Assembly (NCBI GenBank): GCA_003439945.1
Contig: QVRM01006092.1
Coordinates: 40,382 to 104,381, forward strand
DNA length: 64,000 nucleotides
Origin: Dermanyssus gallinae
Taxonomy: Eukaryota > Arthropoda > Arachnida > Mesostigmata > Dermanyssidae
Reading direction: 5' to 3'
The translations under genes were made by a program, and so were the position numbers. The notes below the pieces were generated by a model. The model was not told where the DNA came from. It saw only the letters and a list, made by a program, of their open reading frames with translations, and did not search any database. Below, in pieces: positions 40,757-53,641 of this stretch (position 1 is the first letter of the stretch; the number at the start of each line of letters is the position of its first letter).

Positions 40757-41510
40757 TTAGGCGATGGCAACACGATATTCTTCCCGATTTCTGCCCTCAA
40801 AAAGACTACTAATTTTTTCTCTTGGCTGGCCAGGTGCTCTTCCTGGGAAAGGGGTGGTTCGGGTGGGTCCAACCGGCTTTACTTTCGGAAGCGTCCCGGG
40901 GCATGCCGAAGTCGAAGTTGAGGTCGGCATTTTTGCAGCACTTGTAAGCCCTGCGAGGGGGCCTGCCTTGCGAGTGAGGCGCGTCCTAGATGGTAACGAG
41001 TCCATCCTGTTAGTACAAGAGGCTCGGCAATGTCCCACCTGGCGGGGGCACGTTCTTCGTCGGCAATTCGCTGGCCTTAACGCTTTGTGTGGAGCGAGCA
41101 TGATGTTCCGAACAGGGGATGATGATCTTACGAGCGATTGAGGCGTAGGAACGGGGAACGTCTCCCTGCTTTAATTGGCGTACCACCGGTTTTTTTTAGC
41201 ATGGTGGCCGCGGGGTAGTCGGATTGGATCTGGCAAAAGACCCGTGCATCGATGATAATCTTGTTCTTTTCCCACGCCATGGCGTAAATCGGGCACGAGG
41301 GGGCCTGATCTGTGCGCACCTCCACAGTTTGCGCATTTTAGAGCGGTGTTACAGTCCTTTACTAAGTATCGGTTACTGCCGCGGTTCACACATGCCACTT
41401 GACCGTTCTCGGACAATGCGTGACTACCTAAAACTGACACTTAAAAACCTAGCAGGACGTGGTGGCTCGACTGTAACGGTACGGGTTTGGAAGTCAAGTC
41501 TCTCTTGATG
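40757..41510 (-). mobile_element. LINE gag-like ORF1 fragment with zinc knuckles, copy 2
   Basis: Minus-strand pieces in shifting frames: TRTVTVEPPRPARFL, RYLVKDCNTALKCANCGGAHRSG (CxxCxxxHxxxx, a retroviral-type zinc knuckle as in jockey/R1 ORF1), then in the next frame APSCPIYAMAWEKNKIIIDAR, followed by a Pro/Thr-rich region (PTSTSTSACPGTLP). ORF1 proteins bind RNA and bring the element to its target. At least two frameshifts break it and no RT is adjacent. Confidence 0.75.
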
Positions 41511-41514
41511 TTGA

Positions 41515-41517
<3 letters not shown>

Positions 41518-41552
<35 letters not shown>
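41518..41552. repeat. (TA)n microsatellite
   Basis: TA tract about 60 bp upstream of the mariner element. Confidence 0.95.
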
Positions 41553-41556
<4 letters not shown>

Positions 41557-41610
41557 CCATCATCGCAATGACTCAGGATTACCGGCGAGCGTTGGTTATA
41601 TATATACATA

Positions 41611-42894
41611 TTAGGTAAGTCAAAAAGTTCGTCGGCTTTTTACCCGATTTTAAAGAGCCTTATTTATGCAGACAACAGTATTTTTATTCAATGATATATT
41701 GACCGTTTTGTTCGATAACCTTCGCCCATCGCCTCGGTAGATCCATGATTCCTTTCTCCCAGAACGTCTTGTCCTTTTCGTCGAAATACTGAGTGAGGTG
41801 ATTTTTTTATAGCTTCCAAAGATTCAAATGTTGTGCCATCAAGGGAGTTCTGGAGAGACCTGAACAAGTGATAATCAGATGGTGCGAGGTCGGGACTATA
41901 AGCTGGGTGCGGCAGCACATCCCAGTCAAACTCCGCTAATTTTTGCCGGGTGGCCAAACTGTTGTGTGGTGTCGCCTTATCATGTTGAAAAGTGACGCCC
42001 CACCTGTTTGACAATTCCGGGCGCTTCGTTGCTATTGCAGGCTTCAAATCTTCGAGTTGTCTGCAGTAGACGACGGAGTTGATCGTCTGACCCATTGGAA
42101 GCAGCTCAAAATACACGACGCCCTTACAGTCCCACCAGCAGCACAGCATAACCTTCTTCTGATGAATTTCGGGTTTAGGGATAGCTGCGGCCTGAGAACC
42201 TCTGGGGACCCAACTTCTTTTCTGTGTTACGTTTCTGTAGAGTATCCATTTTTCATCGCCGGTTATCAATCTCCTCAGAAATGGCTCATTCGAGTTCTTC
42301 CGGAGGAGTGCGTGACAGGTATCGACTCGCCCTTCAAGCTGCCTATCATTGAGGTCGTGTGGTAGTTAGATATTCCGCTTGCACGAGAAACCTGCATCAT
42401 GGAGGCGATTCCAAACGGTTCCGTGGGAGACTCCCGTTACATCTTCAATTTCTTTTATGGTCAAACCTGGGTTTGAAGTAACCAGGCTTATGACTTCGTC
42501 GGTCTCCACAACATTGGGTCGTCCTGACCTCGGTTCATCTTCGAGATTGAAGTTTCCAGCTTTGAAACGGGCGAATCGCTTTTCGACTGTGGATTTGTGT
42601 ACTGCGTTTTCGCCGTAGACTGCACATATCCTCCGGGTTGTTTGCGCTGCACTTATGCCTTTACGGTAGGAGAACAACATAATGTGTCGAAAATCCGTAT
42701 TTTTGTCCTCCATTGCAAACAGCTGCCAATTCCGCAAACGAAACGGTAAAATTGGAACCGGTATACCGTCGCGCCGCCACGGGTCTGCTCCTGAATGTAA
42801 ACACCCAGCCGCACTCTCAGGCGGCCCTGCTGCAGAGCGCGGGAATTTCAAAAATGTGGTCCCAGAAAGCCGACGAACTTTTTGACTTACCTAA
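41611..42894 (-). mobile_element. Mariner transposon with perfect 29-bp terminal repeats
   Basis: The 1284-bp element is bounded by exact 29-bp inverted repeats (TTAGGTAAGTCAAAAAGTTC...; 41611-41639 and 42866-42894) and a TA target duplication (41609-41610, 42895-42896). The transposase runs on the minus strand from MEDKNTDFRHIM at 42713: helix-turn-helix (KSTVEKRFARFKAGNF, LEDEPRSGRP, SNPGLTIKEIE), then a TAA stop at 42366-42368 directly before LPHDLN (the WVPHDL motif with Trp-Val lost). The same frame goes on through ITGDEKW (first catalytic Asp), FQHDKATPHNS (second) and YSPDLAPSDYHLF (D34D third). An expanded A-run near 41810 then shifts the frame before the usual C-terminal end. With one stop and one frameshift it is a recently inactivated copy. 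Confidence 0.96.
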
Positions 42895-42959
42895 TATGTA
42901 TATATATATATATATATAAGATTAATGCTACACATAAGAGAAACGAGCAGTTCATTTCC

Positions 42960-43075
42960 ATCATTACCCTGTTGTACAGACAGCGTCTATCGCTGGATGT
43001 GCAACGGGGCAAGGCGGCCTCGGTCCAGAGAGCCCTTCAGAGATAGCTGGTTCCCATCCTGGACACCCCTTAACG
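42960..43075 (+). mobile_element. RLE-type LINE 3'-end fragment
   Basis: The plus strand reads LLYRQRLSLDVQRGKAASVQRALQR then stop, matching the FLRQRLSLDIQRGNAASV end of the element at 31968. It is a very short 5'-truncated copy, followed by a long (TA)n tract. Confidence 0.75.
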
Positions 43076-43124
43076 GCACTCAAATGTAATGTCCCACCTT
43101 TGGTGGTATTTAAACCTTTGCTCA

Positions 43125-43129
<5 letters not shown>

Positions 43130-43206
<77 letters not shown>
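43130..43206. repeat. (TA)n microsatellite
   Basis: TA tract of about 77 bp. Confidence 0.97.
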
Positions 43207-43210
<4 letters not shown>

Positions 43211-43439
43211 GTGTTTTTAAAAATGCAATGCTCTTGTATGAACGTTTCGAATTATTATAAAAATATTAAAATTGGTTAAAGCTAACATCCTGTAGTCGCG
43301 TGGCATCTAGGGCACCCTTCACCACATCTTATACAGATACATGACCCCCTCCCGCATAAAACGTGATGAAAGCCATGAACAGCGAAGCGCGTGAGAACGT
43401 GTCGGTCCGTTGGTCCGGCCATGTTTCAGAAGTAAACAC

Positions 43440-43500
43440 ATCCGTGCTATAGAAATCAGGATCAATCTGGAGGTGCTATAGAAATCAGGATCAATCTGGC
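43440..43500. repeat. 29-bp tandem duplication
   Basis: GTGCTATAGAAATCAGGATC and the following bases to TCTGG occur twice in a row, exact apart from the edge. Confidence 0.9.
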
Positions 43501-45520
43501 GACGGGAGGAGCATATCTAAGATGCCACACAAGTTCCAGTCTTTGTGTTTGGAGCTTTGGGCTGGACTTGAAGATGTGTTGCACGCCATTGTCTTCCTAA
43601 TAGATCATCGAGTAAGTAGAAAGAAGCTGGCATAGATGTTTTGACTCCCCGTAGACACTTTTTTCAGGTTCTATGGGTCAGTAGTTATTGCGGTGGTACA
43701 AAAGGGAGCTTGTGAGATATCAGTCACTTGCTTGAGCTTTGGAACGATAGGTTATATCTAAAACCGTAGCTTCTACGTTACCGTAATTCCTAGCAGTCAA
43801 AGCCGACAGAATTTGCGACGAATTTCGGTCTCTATCACACAAAGCTTTTCAGGAGGTTGCCAGGGAAACGTGAAATCTGTGTGGAAAGACTACTGTGGTG
43901 GTAATGTATGTATGTCTGATATCTGTCTGGCCATCTTGAGAGCCAATGGCACTTACGTTATGTCCAGCTGTCCAGCGTCTGTTAGTACTCTGCCAAAACA
44001 AGGCTGCGTATAGATGGACCACGCTAGCCAGGCGTTTCTTCAGGACCATGAAGCGCCTCGAATTCTTAAGCAAAATTTAGTGAATTCCGCTGTTGCTTTT
44101 GATGTCTTGGTGAACAAAAACCTAGCGCACATACGAGGTGCATGTTACCTTGATGTGAAGCCATATCACGAGGTACTTAACTTGGTTGGAGACGGGAATG
44201 GTCCAAAAAGGCTTGCTTTTTTGCGATCCCAGTTAACCGGTAAAGACGGCTGACGCAGGTGGATGAATTTGAACTGTGTTGTTCTTCTTTGATATCTTGC
44301 AAAAAAACTTTAATACCTTGATGAATGATAGTTTATATACTTAATCATCATGACTTGGAGATGTCGGTGGCAGTATAAGTGCAACTATTTTGCGAGGTCA
44401 TACTCAATTAAGCCCCCCCCCCCCTATACCGCCCATATATAGAGGTGTAGTATTATATATTATTAATTACTCCACCCTTGTGCCACCTCACAAGTAACAC
44501 CCTTTACGTGGCAGATTTCTAGCTTTAAAGTACGTTTTACTACTATAATAATATTTCTTATATATTTTACAATATTATTCGGATACGGATATTTCGTGAG
44601 GCCGCTAGTCCGTGTACGACAGACAGCACTGGAAAATCCAATGCATGTATTCTTGTTAGCTCTTTTCCTTGTTGTTACCTATTACCTGTATAAGCATAAT
44701 TAATAGTTTCAATATTCATACGTATAATTGCACATTTATGTTGTTGTTGTTGTTTTATAAGCTAACATTGCCACGTAGTTCGCGAGAATCGCTCAGTGGC
44801 CGACCAACGAAGAACAGCAGAAAAGCCATTGGGCCAGCGAGCAATGGCAGAGCAGATCTCTGAGGCTTTGTTTGCGCTAAAAACTTTTCTGAAGCGTTTG
44901 TGCTCAGAGAACACATTTGTTGTGCGCTGCTGTGCGCAGGTAAACTCATTCCGGCCAGTTAGTCGGATGCTGTTTCTGCTCCCCATCAACCCCGCAACCA
45001 CCTCATGACTTGCGATGAGGTGATTTGAGCATCAATGAAGTGTTGATTGCAACGTGGAGAATGAATGACGTACTGGTTGCAACGTTGAGGATGAATGTTG
45101 ACGTGTTGATTGTAAGACGTTGGGGGCTATAGCGATATATCACGATACTATGCGTGAAGTTGTGCGCCGCTCCGGCCGCCCTTCAGGCAAATTCGCCTAG
45201 GCATGTAGCTGCGAGCTTGCGCAATTTACGTTCGTCGCTGACCTCTTCGACGATGAGTCACCACCCCAACCACCCCGCCACCGCCGCCGTTGATGCAATT
45301 GGCCACGTCGACTCCGCCGCCGTCGTCGTCGTCAAGCTTTTTCATCCCATTATTTCACCTATGATGAGTCATCGTTGTTTTTGCACCGAGGTCTGCTGGT
45401 AATAGCTGCCGGTTATTATTATTATTACTATGATTATTATTAGTAGTAGTAATTGTGATACCTGTACATATTATTAATAATAAACCTTTGTTTAAAAAAG
45501 TGCTGTTAATATCTTATTCA
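43500..45520. other. Stretch without a recognised gene
   Basis: Two neighbouring plus frames (43813-44013 and 44014-44253) have protein-like composition (LVNKNLAHIRGACYLDVKPY) but match nothing I know and lack clear splice context. Confidence 0.4.
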
Positions 45521-45576
45521 TAATTGTGTTATCAGTCTACAGTTGTGAAGCCCGAACGTGGCCTAGGTTCCAGCAA

Positions 45577-45692
<116 letters not shown>

Positions 45693-45756
45693 GTTAAACA
45701 ATGTTACAGTTGTTAGGTCTGAACGTATTATTGCAAATTTTTTAAAAATAATTAGT

Positions 45757-46860
45757 TCACTCCATGGCGCCTAGAATAGATGCCGCGTTCCCTCTGCAAA
45801 TGGCCAAGGACAACGCTTGCCTCAAGAATTGACCCTCTCTTCGGTCGTTCGTGACCTCCTGAATTCGCTTACTTAAATCTTTGAGAAATGCTTCGGTTCC
45901 CTTGCTGATTGGTCCTAGTGTCTCCATGGCGATAGGCACAAATATATATCTTGTTTCCAGTCCAGCATATTTAAACCGTCTTCTGGCGTCCGCGTGCTTT
46001 GCTACACACCCCGGCTCAACAGAGCTGTGGTGTAAATAGGAAGCCGCGGTTGTGCACGAAACCGTTGCATCCCAAGCTAGGGACTTTCCATGTGACCATA
46101 ATGCAATGGTCACCCCATCAGGTCTTTCTTCGCCAGCGGACACTAAACCTCTCGGTTCAAGTGTAGATGGTATACCGGCTTTCCTAAGGGACCTTATGAT
46201 CACACCGTTTAGTTCAGCATGTCTGGACGATCCACCGGCGCTCTTCGGGCAACTCAGTGGGTGTAGGCCACTGGAATCTACCATCCTGCACCGCCTTTCA
46301 CTGCAACGCCTATCTGACTTGGTGAAATTGCTGTCACAATTGTTGTTATTATTATTATTAGCTCCCAGAAGCTCCAGTCTAGGTCAACGCGCCTAAATTC
46401 TGGCAAGACATTCGAAACCGTCCTAAAAATTTCATCCTGGGTTCTAGGTAGCTGGTCATCTAGATCATCTTAAGAGAGCTCTTCATGCGTGCTGCTAAAC
46501 TGGATACCCCGAGGCTGAATAAAGCAGGTCTAAGCGGATTGCTTTGTTGCACTCCACTAGCTGATAATAGTGGTGCTTTTTCATCCCAGGACAGCAGAGC
46601 TGGTTCCTTCTAGCCTTGTCAAGCTAGCGGCAGAAGTTGCGGCACTTTGAGTCTTACCTCATCAAGCACTACATCGCGTCGTATAGTATTGAAGGCGTTA
46701 CGAAAATCCAGTGTAACTAAGACCCGTACGGGACATTCTGCTTCAACAAATGCTCGTACTGCGTGAACTGCCGCTTCTGCACCGCTTTTCACTGCAACGC
46801 CTATCTGACTTGGTGAAATTGCTGTCACAATTGTTGTTCTGGTAATGGCAATGGCTACCT
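45757..46860 (-). mobile_element. RLE-type (R2/NeSL-like) LINE: RT piece plus endonuclease
   Basis: Minus strand, 5' to 3'. RT motif A region (AISPSQIGVAVKSGAEAAVHAV, TLDFRNAFNTIRRD, 46828-46619); RT motif B (SASGVQQSNPLRPALFSLGV, with QGDP decayed to QSNP); then a junction where a 60-bp piece of the first part recurs (46287-46349 against 46780-46840). The endonuclease frame 46284-45757 follows: LHPLSC, RHAELNGVI, ERPDG...SLAWDAT, FLRQALSLAICRGNAASILGAM. The duplicated piece marks a template jump or recombination. It shares its endonuclease and 3' sequence with the copy at 26324. Confidence 0.85.
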
Positions 46861-46936
46861 TAGCGACAAGGCTCCTGATTGTAAGGCCGCATGCTATAGG
46901 TCAAATAGAGCCGTCTTTTTTCTTTAGCGCTGTCAG

Positions 46937-47048
<112 letters not shown>

Positions 47049-47243
47049 GATTATTATTATTATTATGAGCAACTAGCCTAAGTGGACTGATATTTATGAT
47101 AACTAGTGGCACTGGTTATAGTAGTAGTAGTAGTAGTGACAATTTGAATAAGTTCAAAAGTAGAATAGATTAGACTTTACATAGCCCTGTGCACCATTCA
47201 AGCTCCGTTATAGTTGGAAACATCTGTCATCTATGTTCGGGAG

Positions 47244-47382
<139 letters not shown>

Positions 47383-47399
47383 CCACGTGGATTTAGCTA

Positions 47400-48240
47400 G
47401 TTTTGTTTGTTTGTCGCGAATTTAGTCATTGCGATGATTCACCATCACTGGCGAACGTTAATTTGCGACGTGCACTTAGCGCGGCTGGAACAACTGTAGG
47501 TGTGTGAGTTCTGACTGACAGTGTTTGTTCAGAACCCGTTCCCTGTCGACGTTGTCTTATTATTTTGCAGCATAAGTTGTTGTTGTTGTTGTAAACATGA
47601 TGGTTGCTTCTACTATGAACAATATTAATTTAACTATTATTATCCTTATGATTGCTGTTGTTATCGTCGTTGGGTTTGTTTTCGTCGTTGTTTGTGGCTA
47701 TGACACGTTATTCGGGATCTATGGCTGCTGTGGCGGGTCTATGTTGCTACTGTTGTTGTCCTTATTGTTATTGTTGTTGATGGTGGTGGTGGTAGTGATG
47801 GTCTTCAGCGCTCCTCGGTCGCTTCGCTGCTTCTGCTTCCGCTGTTGTTGCTCTGAAGGCATGTTGTCGTCTTCAGCGTCCCTCAGTCGCTTCCCTTGCC
47901 TCACCTGGCCGCAGTCGGTTTTCCTTGACGCCAGCGGCAACTGCAGCAGCAGCAGCAGCGGTTATTACCACGATGTCTGTGAGAAAGAGGGAGGAAGGGG
48001 AGCGGTGGTGGCGTTCCAAGCGCCAACTTGTGCAGCAACCAGAGTTGCTGTATCAATCAGAGTCAGACGTCAGGTAAGCGGCGATGACGATGACGACGAC
48101 GACGACGACCACAGCAACAACAGCAACAAAAACAGCGGGAAAAACAACAGCTAAAACAACATCAGCAGCAGCAGCAGCAACAGCAACAACAACAGAGTGC
48201 TGACCAGTTGATAAGTAGGCTGGCCAGACGGACAGTTGTT
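47400..48240. other. Low-complexity stretch upstream of the perilipin
   Basis: This contains (TTG)n, (GAC)n near 48085-48110 and CAG/CAA repeats at 48110-48195. A 185-codon plus frame (47597-48154) is largely Leu/Val and Asp runs from these repeats. It may overlap regulatory DNA or 5' noncoding sequence of the perilipin gene. Confidence 0.4.
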
Positions 48241-48780
48241 GAGCCATTCACTCACTGAGCACCAGTTTGGTACGCGACTTCCTGACGTGACGAGACACGC
48301 ACGCGACTAGAACGACGCTTGGACATACGGAACCTTGACTGACCTCTGCCTGCCTGCCTGCTTGCTGTGGCTAAGAATCGCATCTACGCTTAGGCCAAAC
48401 CGTACGGACTTTCGTCTCTTTGTTGACTTCGGACGTTCAGATCGAGTTCAATCGAGTTGACCGAAGTTAAGCGAAGTCGACTAGTGTCGATAGTCAAGCG
48501 AAGAGAGACAGAGGACACGAGAGCAAGAGAGAAGCAAAGCGCAGAGAAGGTGTGTCTGTGTACGTGTGTCTATTGCGTGTGTAATTAAGAGACAGATAAA
48601 CAGACACGAAAGTAGTCCAACTAAAAATCAAGCGATTCGTTCGATTAGGAAGAGAGACGGAATCGGCACTTGCGAGTTATTCGCGTAATAACCACTATTA
48701 CTACTACTACCACTCCCCCGATCCCCGTAGAAGACTTCAGTGTGCAGACAGCAGTTCTAAGTCCGTTAAAAAGCAACAGA

Positions 48781-49816
48781 ATGGCTGCTAATGGAAAGGT
48801 TCCCTTCGCTGCCACCGCCGCCGCCGCCGCTCAAAAGTAAGTTTAGTATTGCAAGATGTTGCAATCAATATTTATTTTCATGAAATCGTGTTCGTCTGGA
48901 TTCCTGAAACAACAAACGTTTTGATGTCATGGTTCTGCTAACTCAACTAGCTAGAAGGAGCTCTTTTACGTGTGTACAAGTTCGAGCCCCACCGTTGCAT
49001 CTTTGCGTTTATGGGGTCCGTCTTACGAAGCAATACGAAAGCAGTCCCATGGGCGTTAAATGTTGATTGAGGGTCAGCCTGAAAAAGTTTTTTACATGTG
49101 TACCAATACATACTAACCTGGGTAATTAATATTAACTTGTGATATCTGTGTCATGTGAATGCTAGACTTATTGTTATAGTCGACACGGTATAGCAACACC
49201 GTGGCACAGTGAACGTATTCAAATTGTAAGCGACGAGGATGTATCGCCAACATATCGTCAAAACGATACATTGGCGATAATTCCGCCCTCTGTGCGTAGT
49301 TTCTTGGCTTCGTGTTCTGTTCTTCTCTTAAAAAGCATCTTCACATGCATAACCGATTTGCGTATGCCCGCGAATGTGTCTAAGATCCAACGGGATTCGA
49401 AGAGCTCTCAGCGTTCCGATTGGCAACGTTACCAAGCTCTTCTGCCGAGTCACTTCGTGTATGAGCTCGCTACGAGACAGTTGCCAAAATTCAGTCGCTC
49501 AAATTCGTCCGCTGTCTAGATGCGGGGTGCGGTACGCTTGTACCTTTCTACCACTCGAACCTTTTTTTACAGGGAGCCAGGAAAAAATGCATAATGCACA
49601 CCCTTTGGCCTGGATAGTGTAGAACTCTCAAATCCACTACAAACCTAATGATCCTCTAACCTATATGACCAGGATATTTGTGGTATTATTTCAGTCATCA
49701 CTGGAACTTAAATAGGCTTTTTATATATAGGCTGTAACAATGAAACCTGCTTTACCGTAGCCATTATTGCAAGGTCACAACATCCGTCTGTGCCTGACCC
49801 CTGCGCTTTACATACA

Positions 49817-49900
<84 letters not shown>

Positions 49901-51973
49901 TTAAGAGCTTCTATAAAATTACGTATTCAAAATATAACAGATTCCGTGCACACTATATTCAGTACACTACACATCTCTACTTGCTTTCTTCCATACGGTA
50001 CATTTAATATATATAATTATAATGTATGTTGAAGATTTCAACAAATGTGTGCAAATTCCAAATAGTTACTCAAGTCGAATACTCGTACAGTATGAGAGCG
50101 CGCTAAGCGTATATCATCCTAACAGAAACAGTGCGCACGTGATTTTACCACTCTGTTATATCACTATTTGATCAAGGATATCGGGAGAAGTCTGGTTTGC
50201 ATCAGTATTCTTCAACAGTATCGCACTCAATTAATCTATTGCGTTTTGTAAAATGGAAAGCGAAACAATCTCCATTTCCGCTATATGTAAGTATTAAAAT
50301 TTCTCTCTACACGTGTTATAGCAGTCTTCCCTCGTCCCTAAGTGTTAAAAACAACCCCTAGTCTAAAACTAAACTAAGATCTAGCCGGTTTAGAGGCAGT
50401 CGACATCCTTACTTGTTTACGTGGTTTCCGAAGTGCAAATATTATGAGCAGGTATTTCTTCGCTATGGAATTCTTCAATCAATAATCCATGTTTTAGATG
50501 TTTGGATTCGGCTTGTCCTTCTCGTACCGCAATATCACTAGGCAAGTTCTCAAAGGCGTATTTAGCTAAGCGGAGCTTTCGGTACCGCCTTCATTCAATT
50601 TTATTATTTTCGTAAGATTAACTGCGGCAAGTATTATAAGAAGTATGAATATTTTTCTTGTAGGCGAACATGTTGAATTCGCTAATAATACCAAGAACAA
50701 ACCATATTGGAGGCGAACGACAGTCAACGACTGCATTGGTCTACAAGCCACCGCCATCCCAATGGTCAATGCATTTCATCTATCAGTTTTCATCTTTCCG
50801 CTTTGCGTGTGTTTTTTGCAATATGCATATATGCAACTTACAAATTATCATTGAATTAACTTTGCCATAGATTTTATAATCTCAAAGTTTATATTGTTTT
50901 CAAGCTTTGGGAATAATCGCATATGATATCTTCCAATGCAATTTCTGTCACAGTACGTGCATTTGCATTATTGTCTTGGATTATAGCAGTCTGCCAAATA
51001 TTTGGATCTAACTTGAGCCATGTTGCCCTACAGATGACACTATGTTTCCTTGCTTCGCGATGTGGGTTTGAAATACTGTCCCATTCTTGTACTTATCAAT
51101 CACAAACTTAAAATTCCTTTGTTCTTGAAGTTGTTCCCAGAACCTGTCGTTCAATGTGTACTTTATCTCGTGTAAGCGCTCGCACATCGTCGCCTCGTCC
51201 ATCATGTGTCGAGCGAGAGTACTTGAGCGATTGTACGGCACGCTAAGAAGAGATTTGGTATTATAACAACTTGTTTGTCATGAACATGGTGCGTTTGTTG
51301 TTCTAGAGACACAAATAGCAATTGATAAGACGTTTAGTTTGTACCTTTCCATACCCGCGTCTACGGCGAGTTTATTTATATCTCCTAGATACTCTACGAT
51401 GACGCTATTTGAGCTTTGACTCTGAGCGCCGCAACGTGCTCGGAGATGGTGAGTGCCGTTTGCCTTCATGACACCTACGAATCTTTTTTTTGTGTGCGGG
51501 CGAATATATATTAGTGTGCACAAGCGGCACAACATTTTGCGGCTGTCCGTTTGCCGTTGCAGCCATGTGTGTCGATTCGTTAAGCGGAATTTCTCTACGC
51601 GGACAGGCGACACAGCCAAAGGCCAGTTACTAAAGGGATCAAAGGTTGCTGCCGGAAGGCAACCCGACCTTTGACCATCGGCCAGACCGTCTCCCAGAAC
51701 CCAGCTTGTAACCTCCCTAGTTCCCTCAGTTGTCGTGTCGCCTATGGGGCGGTGACGATTGTCACCAACAACAGGACGCAACTGCATTGCGTCATCCACG
51801 GCCTCGTGGACCTTCTCGATCTATTAGAAGTGTCTCGATCAATGGTCCGCAATCTACAATGACGACGAAAAGGTGCAACGACAAATAAGAGAAGACAGCG
51901 GCGCGAGAGCAATCTTACAGGTTGTTTTCAATTCCAGTTGAATTCTACATATACTGGAATTATAATAAAAGTC

Positions 51974-52018
<45 letters not shown>

Positions 52019-53601
52019 ATAGTGTGTGGAATGGTCTAGTGGCAGGCCACATATATATATATATATATATACACATACATATATAACATTGTAATTTAGT
52101 TAGATGTGCATACACGAACGTGGTGTACTTGCGTTTACTGATCACTATGAGTATAAGTCGTTGAAAATGGTTACATAGGCCTAGTTTAGTAGGGCAGGTA
52201 GTTACTATATTGTGTCTGTTTGCGTGTAAAGCTGCCCACACGTAGTTCAGTAGGTAGGGTCGCTTTGTTTCTGGCAACTTTTCGGGGCTGTCATTTCTTC
52301 TATTACTGTCGTTAGCTTTGCTGCTATGGCTGTCGTTGTTGATTGAGTCGTATGGGTGTTGTTTTTGTTATTTATTTGCCGTATATCTTGTCGTGATGTG
52401 TCACGTTGTTGTTGTGTTGTTATTGTTGTTGTATTCGTTTATTAGTATCTATATGTATATTGCGTCTGGCCGGCCACGATGGCCATTGTGTGTGATGGTC
52501 GGTCAGTCGATGTCTAATTATAGAAGTAGACGTCGCAGTCATTACTATGAATGGGTGAGAGGAAAAATCAGCATCAAGGCGGCTGCGCGTATCTACAATC
52601 ACCACAAACAAGTGGGGAATGGCGGGCGATATCGCCCTTCTCTCGTGCCACTGCCGATACGGATGCTGCTTGCTGTTGCTGCTGCTGCAGCGGCTGCAGG
52701 AGATAGGAGACAGGACGCGAGATGCAGGATCTCGGCCGCCGCGATACGGTGACGCGGCTTAGCGCCCGTTGAACGTTGCCCTGGCGAGCGGTTGGTGCTG
52801 GCTGGTCAGCCGGCGCCACCAGCGCCCCAGCCGCCGCCCCCACCACCCCACCACCCCCACCACCCCCATTGCCACTGGACTTGATTGTGCGCGATGGTGA
52901 TAAATAGGCATAGGTACGATTCGTTTAAGAGGAAAGCTTGCTCATTCGGTAGCTGACTTTCGGCTAGTTGGAGCTAGATAGAAGACGTGTCGCTACGGTC
53001 AGCAACGCCAACAACATCAGCAGCAGCAGCAACAAAAGTATTCACGCCGGACGCAACAGTAATCCTGGTGCAAGTGGAAGTTGTAGTGGTGTCGGTAACA
53101 GCAACAGCAGCAGCAGCAACAGCAGCAGCAGCAACAGCGGAGCCAGTTTAATTCGGCAAGTATCAACGTCGGACTATTATCAAAAGCAACGACAACAAGT
53201 CTCTGCTTCTGATTCTGCTTCAAATGGTGGTGGTGGTGGTCGTTTATAATCGAACGATTGATTGACTGTCTGACTGACTGAAGGTCTAGCTAGCAGCGGA
53301 GAAGGAACAAGGAAATTCTGCGGTAAGTTGTTTCGTCCGACGCTGTGTCGTCCGATGTCGAGAGACAGATACAAAACGAAAAGAGCGCGCGAGAGAGAGA
53401 TAGCGCCAGAGAGATAGTTTGCGGTCGTGACTGGTCAATTTTTGTTCCTTGTAAACCGGCTAGGACGTTGTCGTTGTTGTTGTTGTTGCTGTTGTTGTTG
53501 TTGTTGTTGTTGTTGTTTCTCTGTACAAAACGTCGTTCTTGCGGCCATCCTCATTGTTGCTGTTGTTTCTCTAAACAAATCGTCGTTCTTGTGGGCATCC
53601 T

Positions 53602-53641
<40 letters not shown>

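Noticed and set aside
47597..48154. 185-codon Leu/Val-rich frame resembling a membrane protein
   Set aside because: The hydrophobic runs are translations of TTG/GTT repeats and the Asp run is (GAC)n; no start context or homology.
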